DNA of 64,000 nt from assembly GCF_900105985.1 (NCBI RefSeq), contig NZ_FNUB01000005.1, forward strand, positions 2,356,001 to 2,420,000. Direction: 5' to 3'. Of this stretch, positions 7,766 to 14,674 are shown in pieces (position 1 is the stretch's first letter; each line of letters begins with the position of its first letter). Source of the stretch: Tenacibaculum sp. MAR_2010_89. Lineage in GTDB: Bacteria; Bacteroidota; Bacteroidia; Flavobacteriales; Flavobacteriaceae. The notes under the pieces are model-generated. The model had not been told where the DNA came from and ran no database searches. It saw only the letters and a program-made list of their open reading frames with translations. A program made the translations under genes and the position numbers.

Positions 7766-9661
7766 ATGAAAAAAAATAAGAATCTAGTTTTACTTTTTAG
7801 TATATTAATAATTATTTCATGCTATAATAATAAAGAAAACTTAACCCAAAAAGATAAAATATTAAAGTACTACTCATTGAGTAAAAATGATTCACTATCT
7901 ATTGATAAAAGGAAAGAGAATTTAAAGAAAGCTTTTAAACTTATTGAAGTTATAAAGTTTGATTCTTTAGAATTGAAAATGCTTAATTATAATGTTATTT
8001 TATTTAGAAAAGAGAAGAATTATAAAAAAGCTATTCAAGCATCTAAGCATTTATTAATAAAAGCTTTAAAATATAATGACAAAAGAAGTATTGGTGAAGC
8101 ATATTATAAACTTGGGTTGTATAATGAGAGAATTAACCAAAAAGATTCAGCATATTTTTTTTATAATAAATCTTTAAAAATTTATGAAGTTATAAATGAT
8201 AGTATGAAAATAGGTAGAAGACTTTTAAATATTGCTATTATTGAATCAAGTTTTGGAGATTATAAAAAAAGTAATGCTACAGCAGTAAAAGCATTACAAT
8301 TTTTCGATAAAAAAGGAACAGAATATATTGCTTCTATATATAATAATTTAGGTATAAATTCAAGAAAACAAGAGTTATATGAAAAAGCAATTAAATACTA
8401 TGAAAAAGCAATTACTTTATCAAAAAAAAGGAATAAAATTAATATTTATAAAAATAATATAGCTATTTCATGTAAAAAAATGAAAAATTATGACCAATCA
8501 ATCGATATTTTAAGCAAAATATTAATTGATTCTACTCTTAATAAATTTTTAGAAACTAAAGCTAGAGCTATTGATAATTTAGCCTATGTAAGGTGGTTGA
8601 AAAATTCAAAATTAAATGTATTGCCACAATTTTTGGAAGCTAAAAGAATAAGAATCAAAGAGAAAAATTTTGAAGGATTAATAGCTTCTTACGCACACTT
8701 ATCAGATTATTATGGAGAATTAGATAAGAGTAAGTCATTAACCTATGCTTATGAAATGTATAATATAGCAACTAAAGAGAAAAGTCCTTATGATATCATT
8801 GAAGCATTGGATAAGATTTCAATGTTAGAGACGGCTGATAAAGGAATAAATTTTGCAATAAAAAGAAATAAGTTAAAAGACAGCCTAATAAAGGTAAAAG
8901 ATAAAGAACAGTATAAATATGCTTTGGTGAAATATGAAAGTGAGGAAAATGAAAAAAAAGCATTAAAGAATAAGTATTTAGCTGAAGAACAAAAAACAGA
9001 AAAACAAGGTTGGATTTTTATTGGACTTACTACTATGTTAGGTTTTATAATGTATATCTATTACAAAAGAGCAAAAACCAAAAAAGAAAAAGTAATAGAG
9101 GTTTATAAAACTGAAACACGTTTAGCTAAAAAAATTCATGATGAATTGGCTAATGATGTATACTTAGCGATGAACAAAATACAAAATAAATCAGGAGAAG
9201 AATCTTCAATTTTAGCCGATTTAGAAAAAATATATTTGCAAACGAGAAATATCTCACACGAAAATAGTCCTGTGCTTACTGGAAATCAATTTGAAGGTTT
9301 TTTAAAACAGTTATTTGCTGATTTTTCTGCCGATGGTTGTAAAGTAATGAATAAAGGGCTGTCAGAAATAACTGTTAACGAGCTTTCTAAAGAAAAACAA
9401 ATAGTTATTTACAGAGTGTTGCAAGAGTTATTAGTTAATATGAAAAAATATAGTGAGGCTAATTTAGTAATAGTTTCATTTTCTCTAATAAAAGATACAT
9501 TACAAATACAATATAAAGACAATGGAATTGGAGTAGAAACACTAGAAATAAAAAATGGACTCCAAAATATGGAAACCCGTATAAAATCTATAGGAGGTTC
9601 TATTATTTTTGAATCAGAAATGCAAAAAGGATTTCAGGCAAAATTTCAATTTAAAAAGTAG
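7766..9661 (+). CDS. TPR-containing sensor histidine kinase
   Basis: 631 residues. The N-terminal hydrophobic segment ends in IISC (Cys19), a possible lipobox or signal anchor. Residues about 70-340 contain several tetratricopeptide repeats (for example YNNLGINSRKQELYEKAIKY), predicted periplasmic. One membrane helix lies at about 414-432, followed by a dimerisation region with His458 (LAKKIHDELANDV, HisKA_3-like) and a HATPase domain with N box (QELLVNMKKYSEA), DNGIGV and a final GGS...F segment. It phosphorylates the response regulator encoded 2 nt downstream. The signal is unknown. It could also control the accessory island that follows; that is inference. Confidence 0.85.
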   Translation: MKKNKNLVLLFSILIIISCYNNKENLTQKDKILKYYSLSKNDSLSIDKRKENLKKAFKLIEVIKFDSLELKMLNYNVILFRKEKNYKKAIQASKHLLIKALKYNDKRSIGEAYYKLGLYNERINQKDSAYFFYNKSLKIYEVINDSMKIGRRLLNIAIIESSFGDYKKSNATAVKALQFFDKKGTEYIASIYNNLGINSRKQELYEKAIKYYEKAITLSKKRNKINIYKNNIAISCKKMKNYDQSIDILSKILIDSTLNKFLETKARAIDNLAYVRWLKNSKLNVLPQFLEAKRIRIKEKNFEGLIASYAHLSDYYGELDKSKSLTYAYEMYNIATKEKSPYDIIEALDKISMLETADKGINFAIKRNKLKDSLIKVKDKEQYKYALVKYESEENEKKALKNKYLAEEQKTEKQGWIFIGLTTMLGFIMYIYYKRAKTKKEKVIEVYKTETRLAKKIHDELANDVYLAMNKIQNKSGEESSILADLEKIYLQTRNISHENSPVLTGNQFEGFLKQLFADFSADGCKVMNKGLSEITVNELSKEKQIVIYRVLQELLVNMKKYSEANLVIVSFSLIKDTLQIQYKDNGIGVETLEIKNGLQNMETRIKSIGGSIIFESEMQKGFQAKFQFKK

Positions 9662-9663
9662 TT

Positions 9664-10329
9664 ATGTTTCAAAAAGTATTAATAGCAGAAGATGTCGATT
9701 TTATGTCTAGTGGAATTAAAATGGCATTAGAAAGCTTACAAATTCCAGTAATAGAATATGCACAATATTGTGATGAAGCGTTTTTAAAACTTAAAAAAGC
9801 GTTTTTAGACAATGAACCATTCGATTTGTTAATTAGTGATTTATCATTTGTTGAAAATCCTAATCCGCAACGATTAACATCAGGAGAAGATTTAATAAGA
9901 GAAGCTAAAAAATTACAAGCCACATTACAAACTATTGTTTTTTCAGTAGAAGATAAACCCTACAGAGTACAGCAGTTATGTAATGAGTTAGTAGTGAATG
10001 GATATGTATGGAAATCGGTTAACGGACAAAGAGAACTTAAAAAAGCAATAAAAAAAGTTTTCGATGGAGAGTTTTTTATATCGCACCAATTAGCGCATAC
10101 ACTAAGAAGTAAAGAAACTTTTGAAATTACCGATTACGATGTGTTTTTATTAAAACATTTAGCTGAAGGTATGGATCAAAAAGAGATTAGCATTGAACTT
10201 AAAGAAAGTAATATAAAACCGCACAGTATTAGTTCGGTAGAAAAACGGTTAAAGACCTTAAAAGAAAACTTTAATGCGAATAATCCCACACAACTAATAG
10301 CGATTACTAAAGATTTCGGATTGATTTAA
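9664..10329 (+). CDS. Response regulator with C-terminal helix-turn-helix
   Basis: 221 residues. The receiver domain has an acidic pair Glu9-Asp10, phospho-acceptor Asp59 (LLISDLSF) and Lys117 (YVWKS). The C-terminal region (about 145-215) contains a LuxR/FixJ-like helix-turn-helix: LLKHLAEGMDQKEISIELKE ... SVEKRLKTLKENF. It is the cognate partner of the TPR sensor kinase, separated by two bases. Its mRNA ends at a hairpin that is the first member of the terminator family repeated through the downstream island. Confidence 0.85.
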   Translation: MFQKVLIAEDVDFMSSGIKMALESLQIPVIEYAQYCDEAFLKLKKAFLDNEPFDLLISDLSFVENPNPQRLTSGEDLIREAKKLQATLQTIVFSVEDKPYRVQQLCNELVVNGYVWKSVNGQRELKKAIKKVFDGEFFISHQLAHTLRSKETFEITDYDVFLLKHLAEGMDQKEISIELKESNIKPHSISSVEKRLKTLKENFNANNPTQLIAITKDFGLI

Positions 10330-10352
10330 AAGAACTTTACATATTATAATAG

Positions 10353-10376
10353 AACCCTACGGAAACCCGTAGGGTT
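10353..10376 (+). terminator. Terminator hairpin, island element 1
   Basis: AACCCTACGG (10353-10362) and CCGTAGGGTT (10367-10376) form a perfect 10-bp stem with a 4-nt loop, then TTTTCT. Near-identical hairpins lie at 11249, 12231 and, diverged, 13367. Confidence 0.85.
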
Positions 10377-10401
10377 TTCTGTTTTTAGCAAAGTAATTTT
10401 G
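10375..10401 (+). promoter_or_regulatory. Island promoter element 1 (TAATTTTG)
   Basis: The T tract TTTTC (10375-10379) of the terminator, exactly 14 nt, then TAATTTTG (10394-10401), a good Bacteroidota -7 box. The ATG follows 31 nt later at 10433. The same geometry recurs four more times. Confidence 0.65.
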
Positions 10402-10432
10402 AGGTAGTATTAATTTAAAAATATTAGAATTT

Positions 10433-10720
10433 ATGGATGTTAAAATTTGCGAAGCAATTTCACAAAAAAAAATAATTACTTTTTATTATGAAAATGAATT
10501 AAGGAAAGTTGAACCTCATTGTTATGGATTAACTACAGCTGGTAATAAAGGATTAAGGGCTTATCAGGTAGATGGCTATAGTAAATCTGGTAAGTACGGT
10601 TGGAAAATGTATGATCTAAATAAATCTGAACAAATTAAGATAGTTCTTGAAAATTTTAATTTAAGAAATGATTATAAAAAGGGAGATAAAGGAATGACTT
10701 TAATTTATTGTGAGGCTTAA
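10433..10720 (+). CDS. Stand-alone WYL-like domain protein
   Basis: 95 residues. The pattern ITFYYENELRKVEPHCYGL, LRAYQVDGYSKSG and GWKMYDLNK is that of the WYL domain, an SH3-like ligand-sensing fold normally found in transcription factors and defence regulators. Here there is no DNA-binding domain, so it may sense a ligand or bind a partner. It is the first gene of the first island unit and is followed 12 nt later by a DUF4177-like gene. Function is unknown. Confidence 0.6.
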   Translation: MDVKICEAISQKKIITFYYENELRKVEPHCYGLTTAGNKGLRAYQVDGYSKSGKYGWKMYDLNKSEQIKIVLENFNLRNDYKKGDKGMTLIYCEA

Positions 10721-10732
10721 TTAAAAAAAATT

Positions 10733-10963
10733 ATGGAATATAAAGTAATACCATTCATTCCTTCTATTAATAGAAATAAAGAGAACTCAACACAGGTTGC
10801 TCAACAATTGGAGGATATTATAGCTAATTATACTAATCAAGGCTGGCAATACATTCGTTTAGAAAGCGTACAAACATATATAGTACCAGACCAAGGGTGT
10901 TTTGGTTTAGGCGCAAAACCAGGGTTTACAGCGTATAGACAAATGCTTGTTTTTGGAAAATAA
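10733..10963 (+). CDS. Small DUF4177-like protein
   Basis: 76 residues, no signal peptide. The layout MEYKVIPF ... LEDIIANYTNQGWQYIRLESVQTY ... YRQMLVFGK matches the short DUF4177 family (beta-strand, helix with GW(E/Q)Y, strand, strand). No biochemical role is known. Its last base overlaps the start of the YidD-like gene (TAATG arrangement), so the two are translationally coupled. Confidence 0.6.
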   Translation: MEYKVIPFIPSINRNKENSTQVAQQLEDIIANYTNQGWQYIRLESVQTYIVPDQGCFGLGAKPGFTAYRQMLVFGK

Positions 10964-11244
10964 TGAAATATATTTTATTAATAATAATAAAACTGTATTG
11001 GTTGTTTAAAGCTAAAAACAAACCTCCTTGTTGTATTTTTAAAAAAAACTGTTCAAGGTATGTATATGAAGAAACAAAAAAGAAAGGTTTTTACATGGGA
11101 CTTTTAGCTTTAAAATATAGAATACAGAATTGTAAATATAGTTTTGAAATTTATACTAACCCCAATAGTGGTAAATTAGAAATGATATTACCAAAAGGAG
11201 ATATACTTGAAACAGAAAAGATAGCAGAACGATTATTAAATTAG
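10963..11244 (+). CDS. YidD-like membrane protein insertion efficiency factor homologue
   Basis: 93 residues. An N-terminal amphipathic/hydrophobic stretch (IIIKLYWLFK) is followed by CCIFKKNCSRYVYEETKKKGFYMGLLALKYRIQNCK. This matches the YidD pattern (P-x-CRF-x-PTCS-x-YA-x-EA, G, G, R-x-x-x-C) with several substitutions. Classic yidD lies in the rpmH-rnpA-yidC locus; this copy is in an accessory island and is diverged, so it is probably a paralogue with a specialised or unknown role. The unit ends with a hairpin 5 nt after the stop. Confidence 0.6.
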   Translation: MKYILLIIIKLYWLFKAKNKPPCCIFKKNCSRYVYEETKKKGFYMGLLALKYRIQNCKYSFEIYTNPNSGKLEMILPKGDILETEKIAERLLN

Positions 11245-11248
11245 TTTT

Positions 11249-11274
11249 AAACCCTACGGAAATCCGTAGGGTTT
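11249..11274 (+). terminator. Terminator hairpin, island element 2
   Basis: AAACCCTACGG (11249-11259) pairs perfectly with CCGTAGGGTTT (11264-11274) around a 4-nt loop, then TG and further T. It is almost identical to the hairpins at 10353 and 12231. Confidence 0.85.
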
Positions 11275-11298
11275 TGTGTTTTTACTAGAGTAGTTTTG
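11272..11298 (+). promoter_or_regulatory. Island promoter element 2 (TAGTTTTG)
   Basis: TTTTG (11272-11276), 14 nt, TAGTTTTG (11291-11298), then 28 nt to the ATG at 11327. Same spacing as the other island elements. Confidence 0.65.
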
Positions 11299-11326
11299 AA
11301 GAAATATTAACTTAAAAAACAAGGAA

Positions 11327-11791
11327 ATGAAAAAAACTATAATTATTTTATTGTTGGTAACATTTAGCTCATGTTATTCAGCCAAAGTTGTAACAACTCC
11401 AAAGCCAATACATAGAATAATCAAAACTAAGTTTAAGAAAAGTAAAAACTATATTAAAGCGAATGAATGGATGGTTGAATCTTTTATTAGCTCTAAAAGT
11501 GTAATTCAATTTAGTGATAAAGAAGAAGGTATAATTAAAGGAAAGTATTTAATGTATCAAGGAATACAAGGAACAAAATATACACCTAGTTCTAAACCTT
11601 ATTATGGAATTATAACAATTCGGGTAAAAGATAATTCAGTAAAAATAGAAATTACTCCTTTAGGAGAATTTAAAGTTATGAAATATATGGGAAGTAATTA
11701 TGGTTTTACTCCTGAACAGTTCATAATAAAAGGGAATTCTCTAGTAAATGACTTTAATGTGTATTTGAAAAATAACGAAGATACTTGGTAA
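11327..11791 (+). CDS. Lipoprotein of unknown function
   Basis: 154 residues. A signal peptide ends in TFSSC (Cys16). The mature part looks like a compact alpha/beta fold (MVESFISSKSVIQFSDKEEGIIKGKYLMYQG ... YYGIITIRVKDNSVKIEITPLGEF). This is reminiscent of the DUF4468/TBP-like-fold lipoproteins of Bacteroidota, although I cannot assign it firmly. It is the first of two lipoprotein genes in the second island unit; the next starts 9 nt after its stop. Confidence 0.6.
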   Translation: MKKTIIILLLVTFSSCYSAKVVTTPKPIHRIIKTKFKKSKNYIKANEWMVESFISSKSVIQFSDKEEGIIKGKYLMYQGIQGTKYTPSSKPYYGIITIRVKDNSVKIEITPLGEFKVMKYMGSNYGFTPEQFIIKGNSLVNDFNVYLKNNEDTW

Positions 11792-11800
11792 AATATAGGT

Positions 11801-12232
11801 ATGAAAAATAAATTTTTAATCGTTGTAATATTAATTTTAATAAGTTCTTGTTCCAGTGTATATAATACATATGATGTAAATGAAGATTTAATTTTATATA
11901 AATCTAAGTCTTTGGGGAGTAAAAAAATTATTGTGATTCCCAAAGGAGAGGTAGTTAAAGTTAAAGGAACAAAAGAGTATAAAAAAATTAAATATAAAAA
12001 TTATTTAGGATGGGGTTATAAGCCAAAAGTAAGTAGAATAGCTTTTAAAATACGTAAAAATAAGTCTAGTTTTCATTCTACTAATAGTAGTTTTGGAACT
12101 GTATCTGTAAAGGGGTATTATAGAAAAGATGGAACTTATGTAAGGTCACACACAAGAGGAAAGCCTAAAGCTAAAAAACATGAAAGCTATTACAGAAAAA
12201 GAAAATATAAAAAAAAGAAGACGTTAAAGTAA
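11801..12232 (+). CDS. Basic lipoprotein with SH3-like and YYRKDGTYV motif
   Basis: 143 residues. The lipobox is ISSC or SSCS near Cys17. Residues about 28-75 look like a small SH3-type barrel (ILYKSKSLGSKKIIVIPKGEVVKVKG ... WGYKPKV). Residues about 103-123 hold VSVKGYYRKDGTYVRSHTR, a motif I have seen repeated in other Bacteroidota surface proteins. The tail is very Lys/Arg-rich. The stop codon overlaps the left arm of the terminator hairpin. It is probably a periplasmic or surface protein binding wall or anionic polymer; that is inference. Confidence 0.6.
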   Translation: MKNKFLIVVILILISSCSSVYNTYDVNEDLILYKSKSLGSKKIIVIPKGEVVKVKGTKEYKKIKYKNYLGWGYKPKVSRIAFKIRKNKSSFHSTNSSFGTVSVKGYYRKDGTYVRSHTRGKPKAKKHESYYRKRKYKKKKTLK

Positions 12233-12258
12233 AACCCTACGGAAATCCGTAGGGTTTT
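12231..12258 (+). terminator. Terminator hairpin, island element 3
   Basis: AAAACCCTACGG (12231-12242) pairs perfectly with CCGTAGGGTTTT (12247-12258) around loop AAAT. It overlaps the stop codon of the preceding gene. Confidence 0.85.
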
Positions 12259-12281
12259 GTTTTTTGGGTACTCTAGTTTTG
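12255..12281 (+). promoter_or_regulatory. Island promoter element 3 (TAGTTTTG)
   Basis: TTTTG (12255-12259), 14 nt, TAGTTTTG (12274-12281), then 29 nt to the ATG at 12311. It shows that translation does not start at the earlier in-frame ATG at 12257, which would lie upstream of the transcript start. Confidence 0.65.
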
Positions 12282-12310
12282 TTTTTATTAATACTCATAA
12301 TCCCCCGAAA

Positions 12311-12889
12311 ATGAAAAATATCAAAAAGGAAACCTATCAGTTACTAATTCCTGTTATCCTAATCAGTTTACTTCTAAGTAAAAGTCAGCAGCATACAAGT
12401 ATTTTAAAAAAAAGAAGCAAAAATATACCCGTACTAGGGTGTTATATTGATATTGGTGGACGATGTACAGGTTCAGCTTATTGTAGGGCATGTAAAAATT
12501 GTAGTAGTTGTAAGTATTGTAATAATGGAGGTTCTTGTGGGGTGTGCTCAGATGGGTATAAAGCCCCCAGAAGGAAAAAGAGAAAAAGAACTTACCCTAA
12601 AAAACAAAAATCAATAAAGAAAAATATATATGATGGTCGAAATAATAGTTTAACAACTACGCAGCAATTAAAAGAGGAGCCTCTGTATTTAAGAATTTTG
12701 TTAGTTAATAAAGAAAACTTAAGCCTTAGAAGTGGTCCCAGTATTACCAATTATGAAATTCAACAACTACGAAAAGGAGAGGAGTTAGTAGTATTGGCAA
12801 TGCATGCTCAATGGATTAAAGTTAAAGTAAAGAGAACCCAAACAATCGGTTTTGTGTATTATAAATATGTTGTTTTGGTTAATGATTAA
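12311..12889 (+). CDS. Cys-rich protein with C-terminal bacterial SH3 domain
   Basis: 192 residues from the ATG at 12311, chosen because the promoter box is at 12274-12281. A hydrophobic N-terminus (about 9-22) is a likely signal peptide or anchor. A Cys-rich segment follows (CYIDIGGRC then CRACKNCSSCKYC then CGVC), a possible metal knuckle or disulfide cluster. After a basic linker comes an SH3 domain (about 137-190: NLSLRSGPSITNYEIQQL, KGEELVVLA, WIKVKV, GFVYYKYV), a fold that often binds peptidoglycan. It is the only gene in its unit. Function is unknown. Confidence 0.65.
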   Translation: MKNIKKETYQLLIPVILISLLLSKSQQHTSILKKRSKNIPVLGCYIDIGGRCTGSAYCRACKNCSSCKYCNNGGSCGVCSDGYKAPRRKKRKRTYPKKQKSIKKNIYDGRNNSLTTTQQLKEEPLYLRILLVNKENLSLRSGPSITNYEIQQLRKGEELVVLAMHAQWIKVKVKRTQTIGFVYYKYVVLVND

Positions 12890-12933
12890 TTAAGTTTTGA
12901 GATAAAAATTATCGATAATGGATTCCCGTAATG

Positions 12934-12960
12934 TTTTAGAATTAACTAAAATTAGTTTTG
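12934..12960 (+). promoter_or_regulatory. Island promoter element 4 (TAGTTTTG, no good hairpin)
   Basis: TTTTA (12934-12938), 14 nt, TAGTTTTG (12953-12960), then 31 nt to the ATG at 12992. The upstream ATAATGG/CCGTAAT pairing is only a weak, degenerate relative of the terminator stem. Confidence 0.55.
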
Positions 12961-12991
12961 AAAAAGTATAAATTTAAAAATAATTATAAAA

Positions 12992-13327
12992 ATGGGTAAA
13001 CCAAAATTCGAAATTACAAAAAGAGTAAACAATGAGTTTATGTTTAATTTAAAAGCAGGAAACGGAGAAATAATCTTAACGAGTGAAGGTTATGATAATA
13101 AACAGGGATGTAAAAACGGAATAATTTCGGTTAAAGAAAATGCACCTGAAGATAATAACTATGAAAAGAAAACAGCTTCTAATGGTAAATATTATTTTGT
13201 GTTAAAAGCACTAAATAATAAAGTAATAGGTAAAAGTCAAATGTATACCAGCACTTCAGGTAGAGATAAAGGAATAGAATCAGTAAAAGATAACGGACCT
13301 TCAGCAGATACAGTTGACTTAACATAA
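12992..13327 (+). CDS. YegP/DUF1508 (UPF0339) family protein
   Basis: 111 residues without a signal peptide, with two tandem DUF1508 repeats. The first is FMFNLKAGNGEIILTSEGYDNKQGCKNGI, ISVKENAPE; the second is YYFVLKALNNKVIGKSQMYTS, GIESVKDNGP. Each repeat forms a short beta-alpha unit with F-x-L-K-A and a G-I-x-S-V-K signature. Many bacteria carry such small cytosolic proteins and their role is not established. It forms its own unit between two island promoter elements. Confidence 0.8.
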   Translation: MGKPKFEITKRVNNEFMFNLKAGNGEIILTSEGYDNKQGCKNGIISVKENAPEDNNYEKKTASNGKYYFVLKALNNKVIGKSQMYTSTSGRDKGIESVKDNGPSADTVDLT

Positions 13328-13366
13328 ACAATTATCTGTAGAAGATAAAATTTATATAGTATTCAT

Positions 13367-13392
13367 AAGCCTTATGGGAAACCGTAAGGTTT
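13367..13392 (+). terminator. Terminator hairpin, island element 5 (diverged)
   Basis: CCTTATGG (13370-13377) pairs with CCGTAAGG (13382-13389), one G-T wobble, extended by AAG/TTT, then TTGTTGTTT. It keeps the loop GAAA and the shape of the other island hairpins but differs in sequence. Confidence 0.75.
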
Positions 13393-13416
13393 TGTTGTTT
13401 AAGGAGAGTAGATTTG
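13390..13416 (+). promoter_or_regulatory. Island promoter element 5 (TAGATTTG)
   Basis: TTTTG (13390-13394), 14 nt, TAGATTTG (13409-13416), then 30 nt to the ATG at 13447. It probably drives the long run of closely spaced genes to 18335. Confidence 0.65.
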
Positions 13417-13446
13417 AAGTAAATAACCAAACTAATATTTATTATA

Positions 13447-13650
13447 ATGAAAGAGTTAAAAATTACCAGTGTCTTTATTTTATTTATTTTGATTTTAAGT
13501 TGTTCAACAGATAATACTGAAAAATTAACAGAATGGAGATGTGGTACACACAATGGTAACGAACTATGGACAGGACCTAAAGGAGGATGCTATTATAAGA
13601 ATAGTAATGGAAATAAGACATATGTAGATAGATCAGAATGTGATTGTTAG
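13447..13650 (+). CDS. Small Cys-containing lipoprotein
   Basis: 67 residues. A signal peptide ends in LILSC (Cys19). The mature part has WRCGTHNGNELWTGPKGGCYYKNSNGNKTYVDRSECDC, with four Cys that could form two disulfides. The YY-x-NSNGNKTYVDR-x-x-C pattern is known to me from small secreted proteins and nuclease-associated tails, without an assigned role. It is the first gene of the longest island operon; the channel gene begins 10 nt after its stop. Confidence 0.7.
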   Translation: MKELKITSVFILFILILSCSTDNTEKLTEWRCGTHNGNELWTGPKGGCYYKNSNGNKTYVDRSECDC

Positions 13651-13660
13651 TCGAAAGAAC

Positions 13661-14408
13661 ATGAAAACAAAAGCTACTCAATTACTTAATTATAACTTTT
13701 TTTTTTGCAAAAGGTATTTACCTTTTAATAATTTTAAATGCAATTTGTTTAATTCTTGAATCTTTCAAAGTACTGCGAGTACAATATGCTACTTTTTTTC
13801 AAATGATAGAGGAATTTTCTATAGTGATTTTTACTTTAGAATTTATTACAAGAATTATAATAGCAGAAAAGAAAAATGAAAAGGGGTGGAATTCTTATGT
13901 GTTTTCTGGCTATGGTATTTTAGATTTATTATCAATATTGCCTTTTTATTTACCCTTAATTTTTCCTTTCGATTTAAGAATGTTAAGAGTACTTAGACTT
14001 TTAAGATTAGTAAGGATTTTTAAATTAGGGAGGTATTCAAAATCTTTTAAAACAATTAATTTAATACTTAGGGAAGCTAAACCAGAATTATTAATAACAG
14101 CATTTATAGCTTTAGTATTAGTAATGTTGTCTTCTACTTTAATTTTTTATGCTGAAAATGAAGCACAACCAGATAAATTTTCAAGTATTATAGAAGCGTT
14201 TTGGTGGTCTTTAGGAACTTTAACTACGGTTGGAGTTGCAGATGTGTACCCAGTAACCCCACTAGGAAAGTTTTTAAGCGCATTAATTGGAGTAATTGGT
14301 ATTGGCTTTGTAGCCTTACCAACTGGTATTATAAGTTCTGCTTTAATTGATAAAGTAAAAGAAGATAAAAAAGATTGTATCGATTGCCCTAATTGTGGTA
14401 TAAAATAA
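13661..14408 (+). pseudogene. Voltage-gated K+ channel-like ion transporter, frameshifted at a T10 tract
   Basis: The ATG at 13661, 10 nt after the upstream gene, opens MKTKATQLLNYNFFF and then goes out of frame at the ten T of 13697-13706. With nine T the frame runs on through S1 (GIYLLIILNAICLILE) into the intact part that is open from ATG 13803. The repaired product would be 248 residues. Visible parts are S4 with spaced Arg (RMLRVLRLLRLVRIFK), the pore helix (EAFWWSLGTLTTVG), an unusual filter TTVGVAD (codons 14223-14243) in place of TTVGYGD, and S6 (LIGVIGIGFVALPTGI). The tail has CIDCPNC. If the ATG at 13803 is used, S1 is lost. This may be phase variation, a sequence error or decay. 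Confidence 0.75.
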
Positions 14409-14425
14409 ATAACAAGTAAAATGAT

Positions 14426-14674
14426 ATGGGATTACAATTTTATAGACGCCTAAAATTAGGAAAAGGTTTAGGGTTAAATATTAGTAAGTCAGGAATATCT
14501 CCAAGTTTACGAACTAAAATAGGTGCAGTAAGCTCAAAAGGATACTCAATAAAAACAGGTATAAAAGGACTTAATTATAGAAAATACTATTCTAAAAAAG
14601 AAGCTATTGGGTGTTTCGGGATTGTATTTACAATCATTAGTGTTTTTATAGCATTATTAACTAAAAGAAAATGA
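14426..14674 (+). CDS. DUF4236 domain protein
   Basis: 82 residues. The N-terminal half is a clear DUF4236 match: MGLQFYRRLKLGKGLGLNIS, KSGISPSLRTKIG, then a GY-x-I-KTGIKGLNYR segment. A C-terminal hydrophobic helix (IGCFGIVFTIISVFIALL) probably anchors it in the membrane. Family members are small, widespread and of unknown role. Its last four bases overlap the next start (ATGA), so it is coupled to the following membrane protein. Confidence 0.8.
   Translation: MGLQFYRRLKLGKGLGLNISKSGISPSLRTKIGAVSSKGYSIKTGIKGLNYRKYYSKKEAIGCFGIVFTIISVFIALLTKRK

Noticed and set aside
12257..12310. Upstream ATG at 12257 as start of the Cys-rich/SH3 gene
   Set aside because: It lies within the terminator hairpin and before the -7 box at 12274-12281, so it would be outside the mRNA.
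10353..13392. Island hairpins as integron attC sites
   Set aside because: They have terminator form (10-12-bp perfect stem, 4-nt loop, T tract), lack the RYYYAAC/GTTRRRY core pairs, and no tyrosine integrase is in the window.
10353..13392. Island hairpins as a CRISPR array
   Set aside because: Only four copies, spaced about 900-1100 bp apart with genes between them; no short regular spacers and no cas genes.
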